Below are positions 11,001-25,471 of a DNA stretch of 60,000 nucleotides, in pieces (the stretch's first letter is position 1; every line of letters starts with the position of its first letter). The stretch is from Bolinopsis microptera (lineage: Eukaryota > Ctenophora > Tentaculata > Lobata > Bolinopsidae). The DNA lies in contig NC_087075.1 in assembly GCF_026151205.1 (NCBI RefSeq), positions 930,501 through 990,500 on the forward strand, given 5' to 3'. Below the pieces are notes generated by a model. It worked only from the letters and a program-made list of their open reading frames with translations, ran no database searches and had not been told where the DNA came from. A program made the translations under genes and the position numbers.

Positions 11001-14000
11001 TAAAATTAAATGCCCCCCATAAATAAAATTTTCCCCGCCAAAACGGGGTCAAGGACGGAAACCAAAAAATTGATCCCTAACGGAAAAAAGATATTTCAAA
11101 ATTTTATAATTTTTTTCCCTATCCATTTTCCCGGGTTTTCCCTTTTTATTTTTCGAAATTTCCTTTTAAAGGAAGTTTTCTAAAAATTTATTTTTTCCAA
11201 AATTTTTGTTTTTGGCCCCATAAATTATTGTTTTTTTTTTAAATTTGACCCACAAAATTTTACTTTTTTTTTCTACCCCAATAAACAATTTAACCCAACT
11301 AAAAGGGTTTTTATAACCTTTAGGGTATCCAATTTTTAGTGTCTTTTCTTAAGGTAACGGACAAATTTTTTTTGATAGGTAAAAAATTGCCAAAAATTTT
11401 AAAGGGAAAATTTTTTAAAAAAAATGCCCTTTTGCTTAAAGCTTGTTTTCCCTGATTCTAAACTTTAAGTTTAAAAAGGGGAAAAGCCCAGAAACCCGGG
11501 AAATAAAAGGCTTCATGATTTTAAATTAAAAACTAGGGAAGGGGGGAAAATTTTAAAAATTTAAATTTTAAAATATTAAAATTAACAAAATTAAATAAAT
11601 TTTTTTTTTGCCCCCAAATAACTTTTGGAACCTTTACACAAAATTGTCACAACAATTTTTTCCAAAGGGGAACCTTTTTAAAGCTATTTTCCCTAATTCC
11701 CCCGTAAATTTTCCCCTTAATCCAAATTTTCATTTACTCTTCCCAAAACTAATTTAAAAAAGTAATAAAATGTTTGAAAATTAAAAAAAATTTTCCGTTA
11801 AAATTTAAAAAAACTTTTACAAAATGGGGTTGGAAAAAAACTTTAAAAATTGACCCCAAACTTCCCCAAGTTAATTTAAAAAAAGAAACCCCAAATCGGG
11901 ATTTTTTTTAAATTCAAAGTTTAAACCAAATAAAGTGAAAAAAAAACCCTTAAAATTAGTTTTATTTAAAAATTAATTAAAAAACATTGAAAAAATAGTA
12001 ACGTTTTTATTTTTTAAAAATTCGACGTGAACCAAACCCCAAGGAAAAAAGAACTTATGTTTTAATTTACGTTTAACTTAATAAATATAACAAAAAAAAA
12101 AATTATTTATTAAAATTTCCCCTTAATTTCCCAATGAAATTTTTAAAAATAAATTTTTTATTAAAATTAAAATTAATAAAGTATAACTTTAAAAGTAAAT
12201 ATTTTATAATTTCTACGCCAATTAAACAATTTTTCAAAAACCAAATTTTAACGGATTTTTTTTTAACTTCAGCAAAAAATAACCGTAAATAAAACCAATA
12301 AAGGTATTGGTTTTAATTTCTAACCCAATTTATCCAAGTAGTAACATTTAACCGTAAATTTTTTAAAATTTTTTCCCCCTTTTTAACTTTTCCCAAAATT
12401 TTAAAAGGGAAACCAATAACTTAGTTTTAATTACCCGTAACCTATACCAAAAAAAAAAACAAAATTTAAAACCAAAGTAATTTTAGTAAAAACTTTACCC
12501 GAAAAAAACCCCCGGTAGTAATGAAACAATAATTTTTTTTAAAACTTTACCCGAACTTAACCAAGTAAAACTAGTAACAAAGAAGGGTTTTGGGGCTTCT
12601 ACCTTAACTCTAACCCCAATGTAACTAGAAACCCAAAAGTAACGGTATTGTTTTAACTTCTGACCCTTTAAACCTTCCAAAGTAGTAATTTAAAACCCCA
12701 AGTAACTGGGGGAACTGAATCAGGAATAAACTGAAAATGAGGCGGGAGTACCGGGAAAAAAAAAGGGGGCGGAAATAAAGTGCCCTATCGGCGTAAGGGG
12801 CCGGTAAAGCGCCCTATTTAAAATTAAAAAAGCTGGTTTTGTTTAAAATTTCATAATGGGAAAAAAAAATTTACCGGGTTTTTTTTTAAATTAAAAAGAA
12901 GTTTTGATTCATTCTTTGTTAGTTAAAAAATTAAAATTTAAAGGTTAGTCAAGTTAAAATTAAGCTTTTTTAAAAAATAAATTTAAAACTTTTTTAAATA
13001 TAGAAAAAATTAGCACTTTTTCCAACTAGAAATGGCCTCTCTTCCCCAAACCAAAAATAAGGCCATCTACTTAGGACGGCCGCCAAAACGAGATTTCAGA
13101 CCCCCCCTCCCCCTGTCCGGGTGGTCCCCATTTTCGAAACCACCCCCCCCCCCCCCCCGTCCGGACGTCCCCAAGTAATCCTAAGCCCTAACAAATGTTG
13201 CAATTTAAAAACGGGGTTCCCCTTTACCAACACAAAACCCCCCGGGTAAAAGTCCCCCGCTAAATTCTAAAACCGTACTGAGAAGCTAAAAAAATTGAAA
13301 ACCCGGGTTTATTATTTGCTCCTCCCGCTAAACCTGCCTCAAAAATTTAAAATTTACTACTAGGGGGGGGGCTAAAAACCCAGCTCTAACTTGATACCGG
13401 GTCCTGCTCTCTTCTACTTTGCCGATAATTTGTAAAATTTTTAATTGGGCATTTAAGTAGCTGGAGGTTTGTTTTAGTATGAAGTTTTTTCAGTGACCGA
13501 GAAATTTGGTGTTTTGTCCCTCTGAAAAAATAAAGGATTTGTTATGATTTGGCAAAAAAGAAAAAAAAAAAGGGGGGTTTAATTTTTCCAGAAAATTTTT
13601 ATTCCGAAAGTTGAATGATGTAAAAGAAAATGAAAACCGATTGAACACAACAGGGAACACAGTGACGAGGGAACACAGTGATTTCCCCCCGGGGTTGCGC
13701 GGCTCACTTATTCTTTTAAAGAGAGTACCTTTTTTTCCCGCTAGGGTGCAGTATTTCTGCACTGGATGGGGAAACCCGGGGGAATCATTAGGCGGGAGGA
13801 AAACCCTTACGGGAGAGGGGGGGGGGGGGGGGCGGGGTACACTACCCCGTGATTTGCTTGTTGTTTAATCGTTTAGGGAAAAATAAAGTTAAAATCGCTA
13901 CTTTAAAGAAACAAATGGCAATATTTCAAATAAGAGTGCTGAATGGACAAACTATTATATTATTTTCGATGGTGGGTGAGGGGCTACAATTTCAAAAAAT

Positions 14001-16970
14001 TTTAAAATCTTTCCCGGGGACAAACAAATTGACATCCTGGGGCATTCTTTTGGTTTAGTCACCCCTTTTTTAAAGATCTGTAATCCCATTTTGCTTTTTA
14101 CTTTTAGCGGATAAAGGTACTCATGAATACAATGCACATTATAATGTATGAGCAGCCCAAAAACCTAAATATTTTTTAAATTTTAGGATCAATTATGCGA
14201 ACCCCGGCTGGTTTTTAAATTAAATAATGATCTTTTTTATCTTCCGCATCCCCGCTAAAATCGATCAATAAAAGGTCGAAATGGAAACAAAAAAAACTTT
14301 AAAAAACTCGTACCCAGTGAAAATGAAGATGTCTCCTTCTATACTGGAAATGACCACAGTAAGGGAAAGACAAAAGAAACCGATCCGGCTACGGGCCTAC
14401 CGACTACGAGCGAAAAATTTGGCAATTAATCCTTTAATTTGACAACTAAACATGAGGTGAAAAATGTATTGCTAAAAACAAGTGATAAAAATGACATGTA
14501 AGTTAATTTTTTCAAATGTTATGCCTTAGGATAAATTAGCATAGACTGATTTACATGAAAAATAACAGGGAGGAGATAAAAAGGGGCAATCGTGGAAAAG
14601 GGTCAGTCCCCCCCGGGTGTCCCGTACGATTGGTCTACAATTTGGCTGAGCAATTGGGGCAACAAACTGGGAATGATCCTTTCCCGTAAAGTGTTCTGAT
14701 TATATTATAGCGCGGGGATAAAACGGACGTCACGCGGCGCGGATCGCGTGACGTCACGCCCCGGGGATCCTAACAAGCTTAATTGCGGTACCGTCAGTCT
14801 GTTACCCGATTTAATAACCTGGGGCAGCGCAATCTAAAACCCAAAACATCCACCAAAGTGAATATACCCCTCCCCGGCAAAATGGAAAATACCGGTAAGA
14901 AATTTCCCCGCCCCAATATAAAACCTGCGGGTCAATATGTCCCCCCCATCAGAAAGTCCACCCGCATTACCACAAATTTATTCGTTAAACCCGGGGGGGG
15001 TCGTTAAGCAGTTCTTCACCATAAAAGCCCAAGGAAAAAAGGGTCCAGAATAGTTCCGAACTAAAATTTAGAATTAAAATTTTTTATCTTATATAATTCG
15101 CCAAAAATCAGTAAATTTTTGACATCGAAACGCCTCGACATAAAATGAGTTCTTGGAAGGGGGAATGTAAAGAAAATCGGTATTTGAGGGAAAAAGGGTT
15201 AAGTGGGGAAATAGTTTTATGGGATTTGGTAGTGATAGAAAATAGTGGAAAAAGGTTTTAAAGTTTATTTTGGTATGGGGTGTGGGTTGAAAAATAAGGG
15301 TTGAAAGTGGGGGGGAAGGGGAATATAACTCGGCGAAAATTGGAAAGGGAGTGTTTGGGTTTAAAATTAAGGGGTGTTGATAGGGGGGGGGGGAAAACCC
15401 TTTTTTAGCATTGTTGGAGAAAGAATTTTTGAAACCGTAGGGGAAAAAATTTAAAGTTTTAAATTTTGGGTTTTTGGGGGAAAAATTATGTTTGTTTTGG
15501 AAAAGGGGGGGGGAGATTTTAAATTTTTTGGGAAAAAATTTTTTAAATTTTTATTGGAAATTATTAAATTTAAAAAAGGATAAGGTATAGAAATTTTAAA
15601 TATTAGATGTTTCCTTGCACAAACTGTTCGGGAAAATTATTAGAAAATTTTTTCGGAATCATTCGACTAACGGAAAAGGATATTTTTCCCCAAAGTAAAG
15701 TCCACAAAATAGGCTCCCCCCAACTTTCGCACGCTCCGGGAAACCAATTGACCCCTACCCAAACATACCAAGATTCAATTTTAAAAAAAGGGGCTGAAAC
15801 TTCAAATTTTTATTTTTCTATTTTCTAAAGTCATTGATTTATAAATTGGTTTGTCATGGAAAATTTGATTTAAATTTTAAAAGGCAGGGGCTATCGTTAT
15901 AGGAAACGGGAAATTAAAAAACAAAATTTCAATCGTTCAGGATTTTTATCTGTTATCTGGCTGAGAAGCATTTCATGATCTCCCCAAAAAAAGGGGATAA
16001 AAGGTTTATTAATTAAAACCAAAAGGATAAATCTTATGTAAACGATAAGGTCGTTTTTGAGTTACAACCCTACTACAAAATGAATCTGTTTGTTGAAGGA
16101 TTCCCCTCAACCATTTTCCCCACCAAAAACCAAAAGTGAACTGGTTACAGAAAATAGAATTTGGGGAAACGCTTTTATCGAAATATAATTATTCTTTGCT
16201 TATAATCCGAAAACAAAAGCCTAAACAATTCCCCCTTTTTATTTTCAAAAGGCAAAACTGGGGCGCAAACTGCAATTCCTTAATGGTTCGAAAAAAAGCC
16301 GGAAATTAAATAATAACAAAATCTATTGTAAACCCTTTTTTCAATTTTTAGAATATTCCTCCCAAAAAATGCAAAATAATAAAATTGCGGGGAGAATTTT
16401 TTGCGATATTTTAAAAACCCGGCATAATGTCAATCTCTCAAACAAAGCCTTTTATGCATTTTTCAAAACAAAGCGATTACCTTTCCCTGACCAAGGTTTA
16501 AAATCTAATTATTTTTTCAGATGACTGTTTTCTCCCAAAAACAAGGTTGATCTCCTTAACCAAATTTTCTCCCAAAATAAACCTTGTTTGAATTTAAAAA
16601 AACGGGTTTGGCCGGGTTTTTTAAACAGTAGTACACTCCTTTCTGTTACAATAAAATTGGATTTTTTGGTGGAACGTCATGGCCATTATTTGGGGGTTAA
16701 GTGCGTATTTTTTTAATATTCCCTGGGACAGTAAATAAGACCATAAACCTGGCTGAGGGGTATAATAGGGTCATGGCTGGACAGCACGAGGAGGAGGATA
16801 AACAACAAAAATTTAATGTTTTTCAAAAAAATTTTAAAGCCCTTTTAACCCCCCGCCCTTTTATTTGAAATGGCCCAAACTTTTTTTTGGGAGCTTCTCC
16901 CTAAAAGACATATTAAATCATAAATCAAAAAATTCGACTTTCAAACCAGAAAACCCGTTTGCAAATAGCC
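5064..16970. other. Homopolymer-inflated, low-reliability sequence
   Basis: Most of this stretch consists of runs of four or more identical bases (aaaa, tttt, cccc, gggg back to back), unlike the sequence on either side. The change is abrupt at ~5060, inside a coding exon. 7500-8290 alternates gggg and cccc blocks joined by ctaa, as if a tandem repeat had been smeared. Somewhat more normal patches occur around 13030-13480, 13600-14480, 14680-15010 and 16430-16500. No exon, splice pair or family motif could be supported; the open frames (at most 90 codons) are dominated by Phe/Lys/Gly/Pro from homopolymers. I take it as unpolished or single-read consensus. Genes, including upstream exons of the 4682-5059 gene, may be hidden here. 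Confidence 0.7.
12295..12712. repeat. Degenerate internal repetition within the noisy region
   Basis: Segments near 12302 and 12638 share the order ggtattg, ttttaa, ttctaaccc or ttctgaccc, then ccaa-gtagtaa, suggesting a smeared tandem repeat. Homopolymer errors prevent a unit length being set. Confidence 0.3.
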
Positions 16971-16974
16971 CCAA

Positions 16975-17331
16975 AAACCCCCCCCCCCCCCCCCCCCCCA
17001 ATATTTAGCCCCCCCCCCCCCCCCCCCCCCCGAACTACTAGCCCCTATTATTACTACCCCCCCCCCCCCCCCGAACTACTAGCCCCTATTATTACTAGCC
17101 CCCCCCCCCCCCCCCCCGAACTACTACCCCCCCCCCCCCCCCCCCCCCCGAACTACTAGCCCCTATTATTAATAGCCCCCCCCCCCCCGAACTACTAGCC
17201 CCTATTATTACTAGCCCCCCCCCCCCCCCCCCCCCCCCGAACTACTAGCCCCTATTATTACTAGCCCCCCCCCCCCCCCCCCCCCCCCCCCTCCCCCGAA
17301 CTACTAGCCCCTGTTATTACTAGCAAGTTTT
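16975..17331. repeat. Minisatellite with long poly-C spacers
   Basis: About seven copies of gaactactagcccctatta plus ttactag, separated by runs of 8 to ~30 C. A lone copy of the core recurs at 17561-17582. The C-run lengths are probably unreliable. This array marks the return to normal-looking sequence. Confidence 0.85.
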
Positions 17332-18739
17332 AATTACGACAAGTACCCCTGAACCCCTTTACTTGCTCGTCCTATCCTAAATAACAAGCAGCTCACAAAG
17401 TAACAATTGTGACTCACAGCGAACTTGCCAAAACTCAATTGTTAGTAAAACTCGTTATTAAACAATAGAAGAGCCTTGAATATGTAGTTATTGTAGATGA
17501 AGGATAAAAAGGATTAAATTTGTAGACTGAGTGGCTATCTGGATAATGCAGGTATTGCTATAGCCCCTATTATTACTAGCCCTTTTATAAAGCATTATTG
17601 GGAGCAGTAGTTATAGTCCCTTTATTCTTTATTCTATATTGAAAGGATGAGAGACAGTAATCTGTTCACTAGTGGGAGTATTGGGTACTACTATAACAGC
17701 TATAGTCTGTTAATAGAGGTTAATTACTATTGTTGTACTACTATACTATACTTAATACTACAATATTACTAGTGTCGGATAATAGAGGTGTGTAATAGAG
17801 CTATCTTATATTATATATATATATATCTTATACTATATATATATATCTTATACTATACAAAATGAAACGACCGGTTGAGTCAGACAAATGTTTCAATCAT
17901 GATACAAAACCATGATATCATCAGTGACAACTGAGGTATAGGAACTAAAATCAAAATTACAAATCTAAAATTTAACATAAACAATCACTCGTGAAACAAT
18001 ACTAGGGGTTAGATGTATGAGTCATTAGATTATAAAAGGAATTTCCGTTTATGGCGGCATTTTGTGAGGATTTCCGTCCTGGAGTTAAGTAAGTGTGGGT
18101 CAGAGGATCGAAGTAAGATTTCTAATTTCTCAGACGACGCCACCCACAATTATCTTATACTATATATATATATATATATATCTTATACTATATAAATTAT
18201 ATATATATATATATCTTATACAGTAAACACCAAATCAACTACCCACAACTTTTAATTTCTCCAAATCTTATGAAGCAAGATTGAATAAAATCTCGACGTC
18301 CGATTATACGAAAGTATTTTTGCTCATCCGTACCTTAAGAAATTATTAGCTCAAGTTTTGTAGGATAAAATTACTTAACCGAATCTAATTTCTTCTGAAA
18401 TATTAAATATATTTTCCCGACTACCATTCCTTAAATCCTACAACTGCATGATCATCAAAGGTTACTACTAACTCACAGCGATATATGTCAAATCTTCAAG
18501 CTGATGCAACGTGACAAATGATTACAAGGATTGCAGTTAGTAACGAATTAATAAAGACGTTAATATCGGGTTGTAATAATGCTATCGCTATCAATTCCAG
18601 CCTTGTTCTGCACATAATTCCGCCGTAATTAGGGTCTGATAATAATAGTATAATATAATGGAATATGGGAGTTTCCTGTGCAGCACAGTAATAATAACTA
18701 ATAGTGCCCTCCTTTTTGAAATTATCGGGATCGTAAAAT
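17332..18739. other. AT-rich non-coding stretch
   Basis: No gene is supported. It contains ATATAT/TCTTATACTA microsatellite patches at 17807-17857 and 18152-18222. An open frame at 18013-18195 ends in the microsatellite and is not convincing. Confidence 0.5.
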
Positions 18740-19043
18740 AAGGAATATAAGGCTAGGAATATAAGGCTAGGAATATAAGGCTAGGAATATAAGGCTAGGA
18801 ATATAAGGCTAGGAATATAAGGCTAGGAATATAAGGCTAGGAATATAAGGCTAGGAATATAAGGCTAGGAATATAAGGCTAGGAATATAAGGCTAGGAAT
18901 ATAAGGCTAGGAATATAAGGCTAGGAATATAAGGCTAGGAATATAAGGCTAGGAATATAAGGTTAGGAATATAAGGCTAGGAATATAAGGCTAGGAATAT
19001 AAGGTTAGGAATATAAAGCTAGGAATATAAGGCTAGGAATATA
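18740..19043. repeat. 14-bp minisatellite
   Basis: About 21.7 copies of ggaatataaggcta with only a few substitutions (ggtta, aagcta). Confidence 0.95.
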
Positions 19044-19708
19044 CTGTGGAATCTAAATCCTCGCCATTAGGTCCTGCTTTTTAAAATAAGCATCATTTTA
19101 TTACATATATACGTTATATTATACATATAATATATTATATATATTTTATATATATACTTGATACCCCCCCCCCCCCCCCCCCCCCCCCCCCGGATAGAGC
19201 CCTACAAATCCTACGGTAGAACATTAGTTTGAGGTGAACAATGCAAACTTAACGGCAAAGCTTATGATAGATTAAAGGGGTGTGCCCAGTATCCCCCCAG
19301 TACCCTGATTGACCTGATGATAACACATAACAATCACACATTAACATCACACTTTTGTGTTGGGTCTAGGCGCGGAAAGCTATCACACCTCACTCCTATA
19401 TAATATATATACCCCACTCAGCTGACTACCACAACTCTCTCTCTCTTATCAATACAATCACGCACGTCATGCGTGATAAAGCAATAGTAGCTAGTAGTGA
19501 CAAGCCAACAAGCAAGATCACATTTTAGGGCGGTCTTTGCCCTTTGGTAACCAGAGGAAGAGTTGTAGGGTTTCTTTAGCCGAAATTCAATAAAAGTTAT
19601 AGAAAATTGTTTAATTTCTTATTTTGGGGACCCCTCTAGCCACCTAATATTACTACACACGGAACTATTATCTAAACACAATAATGATTGTTTTAATTTC
19701 TTAATAAG
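19044..19708. other. Non-coding stretch with AT and poly-C tracts
   Basis: It contains a TATA-rich patch (19103-19158), a run of about 27 C (19165-19191) and a TATATAAT string near 19397. No exon or initiator context makes that last string a supported promoter. Confidence 0.45.
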
Positions 19709-19829
19709 CTGTATCTGCCAGGCACCATGACAACCCTGCTAGAGCAGAGCTGATGTTATCGTCTGCAAATGAAGATTACCCCCTGCCACAACAGCCCCTT
19801 GTTGCTGCCATCATCTTAACATTACTCAG
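19709..19829 (+). CDS. Candidate orphan internal exon
   Basis: A 121-nt stretch, richer in GC than its flanks, lies between a plausible acceptor (tttcttaataag) and donor (CTCAG/gttgat). One frame is open for 39 codons, with protein-like residues (RAELMLSSANEDYPLPQQPL followed by VAAIILTLLR). No partner exon was found, the family is unknown, and the call rests on composition and splice signals only. Confidence 0.3.
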
Positions 19830-21204
19830 GTTGATACTAGCCCCGCCATATAATCCTTGATCGATATTTTTCAAATATCTCAGATGTTTGTTAGAAATTG
19901 CAAAACAAGCACCCTCCAGGGCTGATTATATTGGTTTCATATTGATTTCATAACACGGGAGGAGGGCCTGGTTACCATGGTTACTGGAGATTGTCTTGCT
20001 GGGAACATGGCACACAAATTTTACAGATTTTTTTCTAATTTTAATTTCGGAAAAGGTCAGACAACCCTTACCTTACCTACCCAGTAACGTTACGCCACTG
20101 TAACTACCTTACCTACATCAAGTGATCAATAAATAATGGTAAAAGCTATTCAAATTTGAGATTATGATGGATTAGCCGCATGTCTAATGAGAAATATCTT
20201 TTCCTTTTTTAAATTACGAAATATACTAGGATGGCAGAAAAAAGGGAGCATTAGTGCTAACTAAGATTACCGTTTATGAGACAAGATCCAACTTTATAAA
20301 GTAAATCTAATTAAATCATCAATATAGCTTTTAGTTAAATCTGTAATCACCTGTTAGTAATAATAATCATCTGTGACTTTACTCAGCAAAACTATCATTT
20401 CAAAACTGACGTGGAATAGGTTCCCAGTTCTCGATGAGAAGTAGTGATTTACTCTTACTCGTCACAGATGATATTATTCAGGGGTATACCCCTAATACTA
20501 TTACTATCTTCCAGATGTTTTAATACTAACAGATCATAGTGCGTGATGTAGTAGTAGTAATGATTTCTAAATTATCTAATTTGTCTGAGTAATTACTCAG
20601 CCGGATGCATCAAATTTGCATTGAAATTAGCATGATAGTTCAGTGCAAATGGATCGCAATAAAGATTATCCAATTGATAATGTCGCTAAAATGTTAATAT
20701 CATTTCCTGGTGTCATAGTAGTGGTAATCGCACTATATAATATAGTGACAACACTATATAGTGCAGGAATCATAGTGACAACACTATATAGTGCAGGAAT
20801 CATAGTAGTAACCTCATGGTGCAGGGTGCTATAGTGAGAATTAAAATTTGACGCAAAATTATCGCTAATTATGATAAAGATTAATTTTTGACCCACTGAA
20901 AATAAATTGTCTCTATCTAGGGAAATGACATGAATTTTTTGGTATCATAAAAGAGAATAAAAGCAAAACGTAGACAAAAGCAAACCTCAGAACATTAACT
21001 AAACAGGTGAGCCAGCAAGTGGATACAATGCCATTAACTGGCTACCTGCTCCATTAACTGGTACCTGTAGCAAAGGAAGCGTGGGAAAACACTATTAGCG
21101 TGGGAAACTACTATTTTATTGTGACTATTCTGAGACTATATCAGGGTGTACTGTTTGTTGTACTCCGTGTACTGCTAGTTTCAGTTTTGAGATGGGTTGA
21201 GTTA
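19830..21204. other. Non-coding stretch
   Basis: No gene is supported. A 30-bp unit (atagtgacaacactatatag...) is duplicated at 20742-20801 with a partial third copy. Confidence 0.45.
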
Positions 21205-21428
21205 CTGGTTACTAGGTTACTAGTTACTAGGTTACTGGTTACTAGGTTACTAGTAACTAGGTTACTGGTTACTATGTTACTGGTTACTAGGTTACTGGTT
21301 ACTAGGTTACTGGTTACTAGGTTACTGGTTACTAGGTTACTAGTTACTAGGTTACTAGTTACTAGGTTACTAGGTTACTAGTTACTAGGTTACTAGGTTA
21401 CTAGGTTACTAGTTGCTAGGTTACTGGT
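21205..21428. repeat. ~15-bp minisatellite of ttactaggttactag type
   Basis: About 15 copies alternating ggttactagg, ggttactggt and agttactagg. It shares the string ttactagttactag with the larger 43-bp array at 25472. Confidence 0.9.
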
Positions 21429-23207
<1,779 letters not shown>

Positions 23208-23526
23208 CTCTATCTCCATTTGTTCAGAATAACGTTCACGGCACGAGGTGCCGGTTAAAAAATTATCCTCGGTTTTTAACCCAGCCAGCCTCACATATTC
23301 CTGTCTCTATAGCTGGAGTCGCTGTTTTCAGAAGAATTTTCGGTTTATCTCCACCTAAACAGTATCCAAATAACACAGTAACCGGTTTAATGCTTTTTCA
23401 CCTGGCGTGAAAAAGCGTGGAGTTATGTTATAATAATGCTGTTATATTCTGGAGAACACTATTTAACAGTCGATTAAAAAGGATGATGTTACCCGGGTAC
23501 GCACAGTAGCCCAGAACCAGACTCAC
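23208..23526. other. Spacer between two arrays
   Basis: Unique-looking sequence; no coding signal or repeat seen. Confidence 0.4.
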
Positions 23527-24026
23527 ATTTAACAATTGTTATACGGCATTTAACAATTGCTATACGGCATTTAACATGAATTGCTATACGGCATTTAACA
23601 TGAATTGCTATACGGCATTTAACATGAATTGCTATACGGCATTTAACAATTGATATACGGCATTTAACATGAATTGCTATACGGCATTTAACATGAATTG
23701 CTATACGGCATTTAACAATTGCTATACGGCATTTAACAATTGCTATACGGCATTTAACAATTGCTATATACGGCATTTAACATGAATTGCTATACGGCAT
23801 TTAACATGATTTGCTATACGGCATTTAACAATTGCTATACGGCATTTAACATAAATTGCTATACGGCATTTAACATGAATTGATATACGGCATTTAATAA
23901 TTGCTATACGGCATTCAATAATTGCTATACGGCATTTAATAATTGCTATACGGCATTTAATAATTGCTATACGGCATTTAATAATTGCTATACGGCATTT
24001 AACAATTGCTATACGGCATTTAACAG
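23527..24026. repeat. 21/24-bp minisatellite
   Basis: About 22 copies of attgctatacggcatttaac in 21-bp and 24-bp forms, the longer with an extra atga. The variants are blocky, with aataattg forms grouped near the right end. A copy of a dispersed repeat begins about 40 bases beyond its right edge. Confidence 0.95.
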
Positions 24027-24065
24027 TTGTTAGGACCATTGACCATATATAATTAATGTTTTAAA

Positions 24066-24212
24066 CTAATTACAACACTACAAATCTATTACATTTATTG
24101 AGTATTATGTAACGCGATGGATATATTTTAAGTGGGTACTATCCTGTCCAAACCCAGGATACATAACATAAAGACTTTGTTGTAACTTTGTACGAAAAGT
24201 ATTAATATACAA
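24066..24212. repeat. Dispersed repeat, copy A
   Basis: About 145 bp that recurs at 35652-35800. Shared blocks include acaaatctattacattta and cctgtccaaacccaggat, with small indels between the copies. Both copies lie at the right edge of a minisatellite. Confidence 0.8.
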
Positions 24213-24491
24213 CTTATAAACTTAAAGCAACATATGCCCTAAAATGCTTATTTTTCGAGTTGTCGTCGACAACTGAAGCAATTTTCCGCAAAAAGGCACA
24301 AATTCCCTTTTTCGCCTTTAATATAAAAGTGTCAGTCGTCGTGAATATCCGTATAAGTAATCTTAAAACCGATCAGAAACTAGAAAAATTAGGTAACATT
24401 AAGGTTTGTTAATGTTGTACTACGTCATACCTGGTCAGACTCCAGCCTACAAGTAAGAGGGAGTATCGCTTGCGGAGGGAGGCACTCTTAC
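24213..24491. other. Short intergenic stretch
   Basis: AT-rich sequence with no repeat or gene seen. Confidence 0.4.
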
Positions 24492-24624
24492 ACACCCTGA
24501 GAGCCATTAAAACAAATATCCCGGAAAGATAAGCCATTGTTAGCAAGAATTTCATTGTTGTAAAGCTGCAGAGCTCGCTTCATGCGGGTATTGATTTCCT
24601 CGAATCGGGGATCGCTTCTATTAA
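24492..24624 (-). CDS. Candidate orphan internal exon
   Basis: On the - strand, a stretch between agctcatag and a strong donor (GGTGT/gtaaga) is open for 43 codons plus two split codons. The translation is protein-like: SDPRFEEINTRMKRALQLYN, then NEILANNGLSFRDICFNG. I do not recognise it and found no partner exon. It could be an exon of a gene whose other exons I missed, or an old element fragment. Confidence 0.4.
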
Positions 24625-25178
24625 CTATGAGCTAACATAACAGTTGGACAAACTAGGTGACGCAACATGCAGCCACAAGTATTGTTTGTAGTGTGAACCC
24701 CCCCCCCCCCCCCCCCCACAGTGGACCTGATAAACAAAACATTTCTCACCAATTTATACAAAATTAACCGTAGGACATCCCCTTTCCATCCGCTTCACTA
24801 AATTAAGGCGAGGGTTTAAGTTGAACAGACTAGGGAACCTTTCTTAGAGCAACATTTACAAAGTCTCCCAGTATCCATGGTCGCATAGTTGTTGGTAAGA
24901 CATTATTGTTATTGGAATTATTGAAGAAGCCTCCTATCTCCTTCTTAAATTCTAATTTCTATTAATTATTAATTATGATTATTAGAAATGAGCGATCTCG
25001 GCGGGATTGTGGGTTAGTGCGATCATGATCCTGCCTTCTCAATCTAATTTAGTTATTTAAAAGCAGATCTGGTATTTTTATTTTAACTTAAATTTGTCTA
25101 ATATAATAACATTAAACCTACTTCCTCTTAAGCTCCAAAAATAATCTTAAATTATGAACAGACCTTAAGTGTTCCTCA
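24625..25178. other. Intergenic stretch with a poly-C run
   Basis: It contains about 20 C at 24698-24717 and AT-rich sequence. No gene is seen. Confidence 0.45.
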
Positions 25179-25442
25179 ATGAAATTAAAGGATCCAGTTG
25201 TATCAAACCACAATTACGAGAAATTAAAAATCATGTTAGTTGAGATAATGTCTATACTATATTTGATTGCAACTAAGGAATTAAGCCCTTCAGGATACCG
25301 TTATTTTCTAATTGAAACATATGAAAAAGTGTCCTTTTTTAAGCGAACCCAGAAAATATCACAGAGAATTGAAAACTTTCTTGAAGACCCTTACCCAAAT
25401 GAAATGGATGAATCTATAAAATCAAAACCAAAATTAACTTGA
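25179..25442 (+). CDS. Possible small ORF, 87 codons
   Basis: ATG to TGA, with a hydrophobic segment (IMLVEIMSILYLIATKEL) and a charged C-terminus (RIENFLEDPYPNEMDES). In AT-rich DNA of this length an open frame this size can arise by chance, and no splice partner, homology or Kozak-like context supports it. It ends 30 bases before the 43-bp array. Confidence 0.2.
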   Translation: MKLKDPVVSNHNYEKLKIMLVEIMSILYLIATKELSPSGYRYFLIETYEKVSFFKRTQKISQRIENFLEDPYPNEMDESIKSKPKLT

Positions 25443-25471
25443 ATTTAGGAGACACAGACCGCTCTGAATGC

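Noticed and set aside
7060-16000. Several frames of 60-90 codons in the noisy region
   Set aside because: Residues are mostly Phe/Lys/Gly/Pro from inflated homopolymers, and frames cannot be trusted with indel errors.
19385-19440. TATATAAT string as a promoter
   Set aside because: AT-rich background makes it common, and no first exon or initiator follows.
24585-24624. Possible tRNA B-box-like string (gattcgagg) near 24600
   Set aside because: No matching A box, cloverleaf or terminator; the string falls inside a coding-like frame.
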